A stretch of 13,913 nucleotides of DNA from Actinomycetota bacterium (GTDB lineage Bacteria > Actinomycetota > Acidimicrobiia > Acidimicrobiales > Ilumatobacteraceae). Shown here piece by piece: positions 1 to 6,607 of this stretch; the first letter of the stretch is position 1; every line of letters starts with the position of its first letter. The stretch lies in NCBI GenBank assembly GCA_018882725.1, contig VERK01000031.1:1-13913 (forward strand), given 5' to 3'. A model generated the notes under the pieces. It saw only the letters and a list, made by a program, of their open reading frames with translations, searched no databases and had not been told where the DNA came from. Position numbers and translations under genes: made by a program.

Positions 1-330
1 GGCCTCGACGACTTGCGAGGACCGGCCGTGGCGCTCGGTCCTGAGATCGAGGCGGCTCGGGGCGAACTCCGCGAACTGAGCGCTGCGTTGGAGGACGGCG
101 GTCGCATCCTCGATGAGCAATCACGTCCCGATCTGCGTTCGTGCCTGACGTTGCGCCTCGACGCGTCACACTTGGCCACGCGGGCCACTCAACTCGAGTT
201 GGCGGCTCGCGGTGGGAGTGCTTACCTCCACGGCTCGGCCACGGCTCGACGCGTTCGCGAGGCGCTCTTCGTTCCGGTGCAATCGCCCACCGAAGCGCAG
301 TTGCGCTGGGAACTCGGAGCATCGAAATGA
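1..330 (+). CDS. Acyl-CoA dehydrogenase-like flavoprotein, C-terminal end (partial)
   Basis: The frame is open from the left edge, so the N-terminus is missing; 109 residues are visible before the TGA at 328-330. The last 50 residues look like the C-terminal helical domain of the acyl-CoA dehydrogenase superfamily: a helix containing ATQLELAARGGSAY, then a run ending in SPTEAQLRWELG, resembling the usual GG-(S/T)-A-Y...T...LR ending. This superfamily uses FAD or FMN. The catalytic and flavin-binding parts lie outside the window, so the substrate cannot be read. The stop overlaps the start of the ABC ATPase gene (ATGA), which implies translational coupling. Beside a sulfonate/nitrate-type importer, a monooxygenase-like member (DszC or SfnB type, used in desulfurisation) is more likely than a fatty-acid oxidation enzyme, but this is inferred from context. 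Confidence 0.7.
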   Translation, partial: GLDDLRGPAVALGPEIEAARGELRELSAALEDGGRILDEQSRPDLRSCLTLRLDASHLATRATQLELAARGGSAYLHGSATARRVREALFVPVQSPTEAQLRWELGASK

Positions 331-1091
331 GTCAGGTGGCCATTCGCCTCGCCGACGTGTCGATCGATCTCGGAGTCGAGCGGCATCGTGTTCTGGCCGG
401 AGTGAATCTCGATGTCCGTCAGGGTGAAGTCCTGGCGATCGTCGGTCGAAGTGGTGTGGGCAAGAGCACTCTTCTGCGCGTGATCGCCGGCTTGATCGAC
501 ACGGCCAGTGGCTCGATCGAATACCCCGACCCGGTGGGTTCGTTGCGGACCGCTCTCGTGTTCCAGGATCACCGCCTCATGCCGTGGCTATCAGCGGTCG
601 ACAACGTCGCATTTCCGTTGCGGTTGAAGAGTCACCCCGAGCGTTCACGTTCGAAGAAGGATCGGCGTCGTATCGCCCTCGACCTTCTCGAGCGACTCGA
701 CATTGCCGATCTCGCTGACCGTTATCCATCCGAACTCTCCGGAGGTCAGCGCCAGCGCGTCTCGATCGCACGGGCTATGGCTGCTCGCCCGAAAGTTCTG
801 CTACTCGACGAACCGTTCTCGGCTCTCGACGTGGCCACCCGAACGTCGGTTCAGGACTGGATCGTCTCGCACCGGGATTCGCTCGCACCCACCATCGTCC
901 TCGTCACTCACGATCTGACCGAGGCGCTCTACGTGGCCGATCGAATCGCGCTCCTGGCTCATTCAGATGGTGACGACCGCACTCGCGTTCCGGTGTGGAG
1001 TTCGGACGTCGCCGACCGTGACCGTGTTTCGGAGAGCAACGTTCTCGTCGAAATCGAATCGCATCTCATGACGGCATCGTCCGCCGTCTGA
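327..1091 (+). CDS. ABC importer ATPase, sulfonate/nitrate/taurine type (SsuB/TauB-like)
   Basis: A 254-residue nucleotide-binding subunit that would power import through the permease encoded at 2390-3169. All ABC motifs are intact: Walker A GRSGVGKST at residues 40-48, Q-loop glutamine 80 in VFQDHRLMPW, signature LSGGQRQR at 137-144, Walker B VLLLDEP at 157-163, D-loop SALD and the H-loop histidine 195 in VTHD. The Q-loop context (DxRLMPW) and the short length match the SsuB/TauB/NrtD class. I chose the ATG at 327 because it overlaps the upstream stop (ATGA) and puts the N-terminus directly before the first beta strand; upstream in-frame starts would only add sequence lying inside the previous gene. 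The tail after residue 210 is short, with no added regulatory domain. The substrate is not determined by this subunit. Confidence 0.93.
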   Translation: MSQVAIRLADVSIDLGVERHRVLAGVNLDVRQGEVLAIVGRSGVGKSTLLRVIAGLIDTASGSIEYPDPVGSLRTALVFQDHRLMPWLSAVDNVAFPLRLKSHPERSRSKKDRRRIALDLLERLDIADLADRYPSELSGGQRQRVSIARAMAARPKVLLLDEPFSALDVATRTSVQDWIVSHRDSLAPTIVLVTHDLTEALYVADRIALLAHSDGDDRTRVPVWSSDVADRDRVSESNVLVEIESHLMTASSAV

Positions 1092-1127
1092 ACCAACTCG
1101 TTCGTTTCATCTGACTCGTCAACATCC

Positions 1128-1134
1128 AGAGGAG
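1128..1134 (+). promoter_or_regulatory. Shine-Dalgarno site of the ABC substrate-binding protein gene
   Basis: AGAGGAG lies five bases before the ATG at 1140. It supports that start. The 48-base gap between the ATPase and binding-protein genes shows no clear terminator or promoter, so the site probably serves re-initiation within one operon, and may favour higher expression of the binding protein. Confidence 0.6.
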
Positions 1135-1139
1135 TTTCC

Positions 1140-2393
1140 ATGGCCATCTCATCCAGCAATCGTCGTGACTTCCTGCGGCTCGTGGCCGGAACCGGACTCG
1201 CCGCGACATCGGCACCGTTTCTCCTCGCCGCCTGCGGTGGCTCGTCGAATTCGACCGGCGCCACGTCCACGTTGCTCGGTTCGACATTGCCCGGTTCGAC
1301 GTCGACTCTCGCCGGCACCACTCCGGCCCTCGATCTTGGTGCGGTGCGCGTGGGTTATCTCCCCATCACCGACGCGTCGCCCCTGCTCGTCGCTCACGCG
1401 ACGGGGGCGTTCGACGCACAGGGATTCGACGCCGCGTCCCCCACGTTGTTTCGCTCGTGGGCCGATCTCGTGGAAGCGTTCCAGGCCGAACAAGTCGACG
1501 TGGTCCACCTCCTCATGCCGTTGGCGGTTCAGTTGCGATTCGGTGCCGGCCTTCCCGTGAAGGTCGTGGCTTGGAATCACACCAATGGTTCGGCACTCAC
1601 GGCCGCCGATCGCATCGGGTCGGTGACCGACCTGGCGGGGGAGACCGTCGCCATTCCGTTCTGGTGGAGCATTCACAACGTCGTGTTGCAGAAACTGCTG
1701 CGGGCCAACGGTCTCACGCCGGTGATCGAGGGCGACGCGTCGAAGTCGGATGGAACCGTGAAGTTGGTGGTGCTTCCTCCGGCCGACATGGTGCCGGCGC
1801 TCGCATCGGGTTCGATCGCTGCTTTCATCGTGGCCGATCCGTTCAATGCTCTGGCCGAAGTGAAAGGCGCGGGCAAGATCCTGCGCTTCACGGGTGACGT
1901 GTGGCGCGATCACGCCTGCTGCGTGACGGTGGTGTCGGAGAACTTCTTGTCGTCGGCGCCCGACGCGGGTCAGGGTCTCGTCAACGCGTTGGCAGCCTCG
2001 CAACTCACGATCGCTGACGATCGTTCGGCGGCGGCTGCCATTCTTTCCGACGGCGGTTACTTGCCCCAGCCGGTCGAGGCGATCGAACGTGCACTCACAC
2101 ATTACGCGACCGAGGAGTACTTCACGTCGGGAGCGATCGTGAACAAGGAGTGGTCGTCGGAGCGCATCGGCTTCCAGCCGTACGCGTTCCCGTCGTACAC
2201 CCAAGAATTGGTCACGGCGTTGAAGGACACCGTGATCGATGGCGATCGTTCGTTCCTCGACTCGCTCGATCCGGCTTCGGTACACGAACAACTCGTGGCC
2301 GATGGCCTGGCCCGCGCCGCGATCGAAGCGAATGGCGGTCTCGAGCGTTTCCGACTCGCGTCGTTCGAGCGAGTCGAGACAATCGCACCGTGA
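1140..2393 (+). CDS. ABC importer substrate-binding lipoprotein, Tat-exported (SsuA/NrtA/THI5-like)
   Basis: A 417-residue extracytoplasmic binding protein. The N-terminus carries a twin-arginine motif, SNRRDFLRL, at residues 6-14, a hydrophobic stretch and a lipobox LLAAC with the lipidated cysteine at 32. A Ser/Thr/Gly-rich linker (about 33-66) leads to the first domain, which opens VRVGYLPITDASPLL at about 69-83, as in NMT1/THI5-like and NrtA/SsuA proteins that bind small organic or inorganic anions. Other features are FWWSIHNVVLQ at about 174-184 and HACCVTVV further on. The length is nearer NrtA/CmpA than the roughly 320-residue SsuA. Tat export implies the protein folds, or acquires a cofactor, in the cytoplasm. 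Its stop overlaps the permease start (GTGA). The ligand is unknown; a sulfonate or another sulfur compound is inferred from the flavoprotein neighbour. Confidence 0.88.
   Translation: MAISSSNRRDFLRLVAGTGLAATSAPFLLAACGGSSNSTGATSTLLGSTLPGSTSTLAGTTPALDLGAVRVGYLPITDASPLLVAHATGAFDAQGFDAASPTLFRSWADLVEAFQAEQVDVVHLLMPLAVQLRFGAGLPVKVVAWNHTNGSALTAADRIGSVTDLAGETVAIPFWWSIHNVVLQKLLRANGLTPVIEGDASKSDGTVKLVVLPPADMVPALASGSIAAFIVADPFNALAEVKGAGKILRFTGDVWRDHACCVTVVSENFLSSAPDAGQGLVNALAASQLTIADDRSAAAAILSDGGYLPQPVEAIERALTHYATEEYFTSGAIVNKEWSSERIGFQPYAFPSYTQELVTALKDTVIDGDRSFLDSLDPASVHEQLVADGLARAAIEANGGLERFRLASFERVETIAP
1269..1298 (+). repeat. Two imperfect 15-base repeats in the lipoprotein linker
   Basis: Bases 1269-1283 and 1284-1298 differ at only two positions and encode TLLGS followed by TLPGS within the Ser/Thr-rich linker after the lipidated cysteine. 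This looks like local slippage expanding a flexible tether and has no obvious function beyond linker length. Confidence 0.6.
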
Positions 2394-3169
2394 GCGCGTC
2401 CTCGCGCATCACAGCGGTGACGCGATGGTTCGTCGTTCGAGTCGTCGTGATTGCCGCGGCCATCGGGTTGTGGTGGATCGCGTCGTCGGCGATCTGGTCC
2501 GACAACCCGGTGATCTCGCGCATCGGCCCCGACGAGTCACTGCCCGCGCTCTGGAACGGACTGTTCGATGGTGATCTCGGTTCGGATCTGCGGGCGAGCC
2601 TGATTCGACTCGTGGCCGGCCTGTTGATCGCGGTGTCGGTCGGCGTTCCTCTCGGTCTTGCGCTCGGTTCGAGTCGCCTCGTCGAAGAGGCCTCCACACC
2701 AGTTGTGAACTTCTTGCGGATGATCTCACCGTTGGCATGGGCCCCGATCGTGATCGTGGCGTTCGGTGTGGGTGACGCCCCGGTTCTCTTTCTCATCGCC
2801 ATCACTGCGGTCTGGCCAGTTGCCCTCGGAACCGCCGCTGGCGTGAAGGGCGTATCACCAGGGCTGAAGGAGTTGGCCGAGTCGTTGGGAGCCACGCGCT
2901 CCGAACGACTTCGATTCGTCACGTCACCAGTGGTGAAAGCCAACGTGCTCACCGCACTTCGCTTGGCCCTCGGCGTGGCCTGGATCGTTCTCGTTCCGGC
3001 CGAGATGCTGGGCGTCGACTCCGGACTGGGGTACGCGGTGCTGAATGCCCGCGATCAACTCGACTACGCCGCACTGGGCGGCGCCGTTCTCCTCATCGGT
3101 GTCACCGGATTCGTGATCGACGCGCTGTTCCGACGTGTCTTGCGTGTCGATCCCCGCACGATCTCCTGA
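2390..3169 (+). CDS. ABC importer permease, SsuC/TauC/NrtB-like
   Basis: A 259-residue inner-membrane subunit of the binding-protein-dependent transport family. Hydrophobic segments lie at about residues 14-33, 71-93, 113-127, 131-151, 188-206 and 228-247, giving the usual six helices. The cytoplasmic coupling loop, about 160-180, reads ELAESLGATRSERLRFVTSP. It is a recognisable EAA-type loop with the conserved Gly, and it docks on the ATPase. The GTG start at 2390 is chosen because it overlaps the upstream TGA and precedes a short basic stretch before helix 1; the longer upstream frame would run through the binding-protein gene. This gene completes a three-subunit importer in the order ATPase, binding protein, permease. 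A periplasmic-side segment at about 34-68 separates helices 1 and 2. Confidence 0.92.
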   Translation: MSASSRITAVTRWFVVRVVVIAAAIGLWWIASSAIWSDNPVISRIGPDESLPALWNGLFDGDLGSDLRASLIRLVAGLLIAVSVGVPLGLALGSSRLVEEASTPVVNFLRMISPLAWAPIVIVAFGVGDAPVLFLIAITAVWPVALGTAAGVKGVSPGLKELAESLGATRSERLRFVTSPVVKANVLTALRLALGVAWIVLVPAEMLGVDSGLGYAVLNARDQLDYAALGGAVLLIGVTGFVIDALFRRVLRVDPRTIS

Positions 3170-3186
3170 CATCAGCCATCGCCACG

Positions 3187-3205
3187 GGGTCACCGGGCGG
3201 TACCC
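3187..3205 (+). other. Imperfect inverted repeat between permease and helicase genes
   Basis: GGGT-C-ACC, loop GGGC, then GGTACCC could form a seven-pair stem with one bulged cytosine. There is no following T-run, so it is a poor intrinsic terminator. It overlaps the likely -10 box of the helicase gene, so it might instead affect promoter opening, or be coincidental in GC-rich DNA. Confidence 0.3.
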
Positions 3206-3206
3206 T
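3201..3206 (+). promoter_or_regulatory. Candidate -10 box of the DEAD-box helicase gene
   Basis: TACCCT lies 11 bases before the ATG at 3218, and no Shine-Dalgarno sequence is visible. The same hexamer precedes greA in this window. Transcription would start only a few bases before the ATG, giving a near-leaderless message. I see no convincing -35 element. Confidence 0.4.
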
Positions 3207-3217
3207 CGGTATCGACC

Positions 3218-4504
3218 ATGACCGAGCCCGCCCCCCGACAGGGATCGCCTCGCGGTCGTCGGCCCCGACGTCGTTCAGACGACAGTCCCGCTCCGGCGTC
3301 CACGCAGCCCCTCACCTCCATCAACGTTCTGCCCCCGGTGCCCACACCCACCGGCTTCGCCGATCTCGGCGTTCCGCACGAAGTCGACGCCGGCTTGGCG
3401 GCGGCCGGTTTCGCTCAGCCTTTCGCCATTCAGAAAGAAGCCATCCCGGTCGCTCTGAAGGGGCACGACGTGTGTGGTCGAGCCAAGACCGGTTCGGGCA
3501 AGACGCTCGCGTTCGGCGTGCCGATGTTGTCGCGTATCTCCGAGCGTGCCGAACCGTTGCGTCCGCTCGGTTTGGTGCTCGTGCCAACGCGCGAACTCGC
3601 CATTCAGGTGGCCGAGGTCATCGAACCGGTGGCGCGTCATTCGGGTCGTCGCGTTCTCGCGGTGTACGGCGGAGCCAGCCGTCATCACCAAGTCGACAAG
3701 TTGAAGGACGGCATCGAGATCGTGGTGGCCACACCGTTGCGCCTCATCGACTTGTTGAAGTCCGACGAGATCGACGTGTCGGGTGTCGAAGTGGTGGTAC
3801 TCGACGAAGCCGACCGTATGGCTGACGACGGATTCACTCCGCAGGTCGAATGGATTCTTCGCCGCTGCACCGGTCGCAATCAGACGATGTTGTTCTCGGC
3901 CACTCTCGATGGCGACGTCGGCCACCTGATCCGCGCGTACTTGAAAGATCCGGTGGAGGTCGCGATCGACGCGGCCACCGACACCGTGGGCACGATGCAT
4001 CACTTGTGGCTCGCCGTGCACCACATGGACAAGGACAAGGTCGTGTCGGCCATCGCGCGTGGCGCGGGCAAGACGGTGGTGTTCTGCCAGACCAAGCGCG
4101 TGTGCGATCGAGTGTCCGACAATCTCCAGGCGCTCGGTGCGAACGCGGCCGCCATTCACGGTGACCTGCCGCAGCCCGCGCGCGAGAAGGCCCTGCGCCG
4201 ATTCGCCGAAGGCGATCTGAAGGTTCTGGTGGCCACTGATGTGGCCGCTCGCGGTATCGACATCGACGACATCGCGGCCGTGATCCACTACGAGCCGGCC
4301 AAGGACAACAAGGACTACCTGCACCGCTCGGGTCGAACGGCACGTGCTGGTCGCGATGGCTGGGCCGTCACGCTGGTGGAGTACAACCAGCACACGCAGG
4401 TGACGATCCTTCAGCGCACGATGCGCATGCCCATCACCAAGCCGATCGAGGTGTTCAGCAACAATCCGAAGTTGCTCAGCCTCGGCGACTTCCTGACCGA
4501 CTGA
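3218..4504 (+). CDS. DEAD-box ATP-dependent RNA helicase
   Basis: A 428-residue cytoplasmic RNA helicase with both RecA-like domains. Motifs in order: Q motif GFAQPFAIQ (64-72), Walker A AKTGSGKT (89-96), Ia PTRELA (123-128), Ib TPLRL (172-176), II DEAD (196-199), III SAT (227-229), IV VVFCQTKR (287-294), V ATDVAARGIDI (339-349) and VI HRSGRTARAG (369-378). Motif Ib has Leu in place of the usual Gly of TPGR, and motif VI has Ser in place of the usual Ile. Neither removes a catalytic residue. A basic N-terminal extension (RGRRPRRRS, 12-20) probably helps RNA binding. The C-terminus ends soon after the core, so this is a compact RhlE-like form without a CsdA/DeaD-type RNA-binding tail. It may act in ribosome assembly or mRNA turnover. 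The 3' end is convergent with leuD, ten bases apart. Confidence 0.93.
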   Translation: MTEPAPRQGSPRGRRPRRRSDDSPAPASTQPLTSINVLPPVPTPTGFADLGVPHEVDAGLAAAGFAQPFAIQKEAIPVALKGHDVCGRAKTGSGKTLAFGVPMLSRISERAEPLRPLGLVLVPTRELAIQVAEVIEPVARHSGRRVLAVYGGASRHHQVDKLKDGIEIVVATPLRLIDLLKSDEIDVSGVEVVVLDEADRMADDGFTPQVEWILRRCTGRNQTMLFSATLDGDVGHLIRAYLKDPVEVAIDAATDTVGTMHHLWLAVHHMDKDKVVSAIARGAGKTVVFCQTKRVCDRVSDNLQALGANAAAIHGDLPQPAREKALRRFAEGDLKVLVATDVAARGIDIDDIAAVIHYEPAKDNKDYLHRSGRTARAGRDGWAVTLVEYNQHTQVTILQRTMRMPITKPIEVFSNNPKLLSLGDFLTD

Positions 4505-4514
4505 TCAGCAGCCG

Positions 4515-5102
4515 TCAGGCGCCGAGCCAGGCGGGGCGCTTCTTCTCGAATGCGTCGATCTCACTCGCGTGCTGCATTGTGATGCCGATGTCGTCGAGTC
4601 CATTCAGGAAACGGTGCTGATTCTGCGGTTCCATCGGGAAGGATTCGTTCACGCCGGCGGCCGGAACTTCCACCACCAAGCGTTCCATGTCGACCACGAT
4701 CGACGTGGACGGGTCGGCTTCGATGGCGGCCCACACCTTCTCGACGCTGTCGAGACCGAGGGCGACCGGAACGAGACCGTTTTTCGTGCAGTTGTTGCGG
4801 AAGATGTCGCTGAAACTCGGAGCGATCACGGCGTCGAAACCGTATTGCTGAATGGCCCACACCGCGTGTTCACGGCTCGAGCCGACGCCGAACGACGGAC
4901 CGGCTACCAGGATCGACGCACCGGCGTAGCGCTGATCGTTGAGGACGAAGTCGCGATCGTCGCGCCAGGTGGCGAACAATCCGGCTTCGAATCCGGTGCG
5001 CTCGACGCGCTTCAGCCATTCGGCCGGGATGATCTGGTCGGTGTCGACATCGCTGCGGCGCAGCGGAATTCCGCGGCCGGTGAGTACTCGTACGCTCTTC
5101 AT
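4515..5102 (-). CDS. leuD: 3-isopropylmalate dehydratase small subunit
   Basis: A 195-residue swivelling-domain subunit that joins LeuC to isomerise 2-isopropylmalate to 3-isopropylmalate in leucine synthesis. Family marks include the N-terminal RSDVDTDQIIPAEWLKR (about 16-32), GPSFGVGSSREHAVWA (68-83) with the substrate-binding SREH, and FSDIFRNNCTKNGL (97-110). The start at 5102 gives MKSVRVLTGRGIPLRRSDVDTD, the normal N-terminus and length. The frame stays open further upstream, but that part lies inside leuC and matches nothing. The gene follows leuC after 32 bases, with only a weak purine-rich stretch before the ATG, so translation probably depends on coupling within a leuCD message. Confidence 0.96.
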   Translation of the reverse strand: MKSVRVLTGRGIPLRRSDVDTDQIIPAEWLKRVERTGFEAGLFATWRDDRDFVLNDQRYAGASILVAGPSFGVGSSREHAVWAIQQYGFDAVIAPSFSDIFRNNCTKNGLVPVALGLDSVEKVWAAIEADPSTSIVVDMERLVVEVPAAGVNESFPMEPQNQHRFLNGLDDIGITMQHASEIDAFEKKRPAWLGA

Positions 5103-5134
5103 CGTTCGTCTCGTTTCGTTCGGTTCGGCAGATG

Positions 5135-6538
5135 TCAGTTCAGATCGGAAGGGGCGGCGAAGCGGCCCACCACTGCGGTGGCGGCGGCTACGGCGGGGGA
5201 CACGAGGTGCGTGCGTCCGCCACGACCCTGACGGCCCTCGAAGTTGCGATTGCTCGTGCTCGCCGAACGTTCGCCCGGTGCGAGCTTGTCGGGGTTCATG
5301 GCCAGACACATCGAACAACCCGGTTCGCGCCACTCGGCTCCCGCTGCGGTGAAGATGGTGTGCAGCCCTTCGGCTTCGGCCTGTTGCTTCACGGCGTGAC
5401 TGCCCGGGACCACCAGTGCGCGCTTCACCGAGATCTTGCGACCGGCCAGAACGTCAGCCGCCGCGCGTAGATCTTCGATTCGGCTGTTGGTGCACGAGCC
5501 GATGAACACGGTGTCGACGGCGACGTCGCGCAGGCGTTGTCCGGGTGTGAGGCCCATGTACTCGAGTGCGCGGGCCACGGTCTGACGCGTGGTGGCATCG
5601 GCGAAGTCGTCGGGGGACGGAACGTTGGAGTCGATGCTCGCGACCTGACCGGGGTTGGTGCCCCAACTCACGTGTGGTGTGAGCGCGGCCGCGTCGAGTG
5701 ACACTTCCTTGTCGAAGCGCGCACCGGCATCGGTGGCCAGCGCACGCCAGGCGTCGAGGGCCTGTTCCCACTTCTTGCCCTTCGGTGCGTGTTCGCGACC
5801 TTCGAGGTACGCGAACGTGGTGTCGTCGGGAGCGATGAGTCCGGCCTTGGCGCCGGCCTCGATGCTCATGTTGCACACCGTCATGCGACCTTCCATCGAC
5901 AACGCGCGAATGGCCGACCCGCGGTACTCGATCACGTGGCCGATGCCGCCGCCGGTGCCGATCTTGCCGATCACCGCGAGGATGACGTCCTTGGCCGTGA
6001 CTCCGGCCGGCAGCGTGCCGTCGACGTTCACCGACATCCACTTCGGTCGACTCTGCGGAAGAGTCTGAGTGGCGAGCACGTGCTCGACTTCGCTCGTGCC
6101 AATGCCGAACGCAAGGGCCCCGAAGGCGCCGTGGGTGGCGGTGTGGCTGTCACCGCACACGATGGTCATGCCGGGAAGGGTGCGACCTTGTTCGGGTCCG
6201 ATCACGTGCACGATGCCCTGACGCGCATCGCCCATCGAATACAACTCGAGTCCGAATTCGTTGGCGTTCTTGCGCAGCACCTCCACCTGCTTGGCCGAGA
6301 TCGGGTCGGCGATGGGAAGGTGGATGTTCTCGGTGGGCACGTTGTGGTCTTCGGTCGCCAGCGTGAGGTCGGGGCGGCGCACCGGACGGCCCGAGAGACG
6401 CAGTCCGTCGAAGGCCTGCGGGCTGGTGACCTCGTGCAACAGATGGAGGTCGATGTAGAGCAGGTCGGGTTCGCCGGGTGCCGAGTGCACCACGTGGGCG
6501 TCCCACACCTTCTGCGGGAGGGTGGTCGGTTGGCTCAT
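5135..6538 (-). CDS. leuC: 3-isopropylmalate dehydratase large subunit
   Basis: A 467-residue aconitase-family enzyme with a [4Fe-4S] cluster, the catalytic partner of LeuD. The three cluster cysteines are present: C349 in FIGSCTNSR, and C408 and C411 in EPGCSMCLAMNPD. Other family motifs are TEDHNVPT (62-69), VCGDSHTATHGAFG (127-140) and GTSEVEHVLATQ (147-158). The length matches the usual 466-470. The ATG at 6538 is preceded by a good Shine-Dalgarno sequence and yields the standard N-terminus. The open frame continues about 165 codons upstream, but that is antisense to the regulator gene and not real. The gene is divergent from its likely regulator across 69 bases. A functional LeuCD needs both genes, which form one operon here. 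Confidence 0.97.
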   Translation of the reverse strand: MSQPTTLPQKVWDAHVVHSAPGEPDLLYIDLHLLHEVTSPQAFDGLRLSGRPVRRPDLTLATEDHNVPTENIHLPIADPISAKQVEVLRKNANEFGLELYSMGDARQGIVHVIGPEQGRTLPGMTIVCGDSHTATHGAFGALAFGIGTSEVEHVLATQTLPQSRPKWMSVNVDGTLPAGVTAKDVILAVIGKIGTGGGIGHVIEYRGSAIRALSMEGRMTVCNMSIEAGAKAGLIAPDDTTFAYLEGREHAPKGKKWEQALDAWRALATDAGARFDKEVSLDAAALTPHVSWGTNPGQVASIDSNVPSPDDFADATTRQTVARALEYMGLTPGQRLRDVAVDTVFIGSCTNSRIEDLRAAADVLAGRKISVKRALVVPGSHAVKQQAEAEGLHTIFTAAGAEWREPGCSMCLAMNPDKLAPGERSASTSNRNFEGRQGRGGRTHLVSPAVAAATAVVGRFAAPSDLN

Positions 6539-6543
6539 GAGTT

Positions 6544-6550
6544 CTCCCTC
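6544..6550 (-). promoter_or_regulatory. Shine-Dalgarno site of leuC
   Basis: GAGGGAG on the minus strand ends five bases before the leuC ATG. It decides the start against the long upstream open frame. It also shows that leuC has a real 5' untranslated leader, unlike the divergent regulator gene. Confidence 0.65.
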
Positions 6551-6580
6551 GTCCCCACCGTGAGCCTCGCGTCGGAGTCT

Positions 6581-6592
6581 CACATAGTGGGA
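6581..6592. promoter_or_regulatory. Probable LtbR/NdgR operator between leuC and the regulator gene
   Basis: The 12 bases CACATAGTGGGA fit the consensus I remember for Corynebacterium LtbR, CA(T/C)ATAGTG(A/G)GA, at every position. The site sits where that regulator would be expected, between leuC and the IclR-type gene. It directly abuts the regulator's candidate -10 box (6593-6598), so binding should block that promoter. It is 43 bases upstream of the leuC ATG and so can also cover the leuC promoter. The match is seen; the consensus is recalled from literature memory; the regulatory effect is inferred. Confidence 0.75.
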
Positions 6593-6598
6593 TAGACT
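6593..6598 (+). promoter_or_regulatory. Candidate -10 box of the LtbR/NdgR-like regulator gene
   Basis: TAGACT lies nine bases before the ATG at 6608 with no Shine-Dalgarno sequence between them. This suggests a message that starts at or within about two bases of the start codon. The operator directly upstream suggests autoregulation. Confidence 0.45.
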
Positions 6599-6607
6599 TC
6601 CTGGATC

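Noticed and set aside
1149..2291. A 380-codon minus-strand open frame opposite the binding-protein gene
   Set aside because: The translation is rich in Arg and His with no family motif. The plus strand has an intact Tat lipoprotein with clear domains. Long antisense frames are expected from the codon bias of GC-rich genes.
3275..4393. A 372-codon minus-strand open frame opposite the helicase gene
   Set aside because: It is a shadow of a gene with every DEAD-box motif, and its translation has no recognisable domain.
5103..5333. N-terminal extension of leuD into leuC
   Set aside because: The added residues resemble nothing in LeuD, and MKSVRVLTGRG at 5102 is a normal start.
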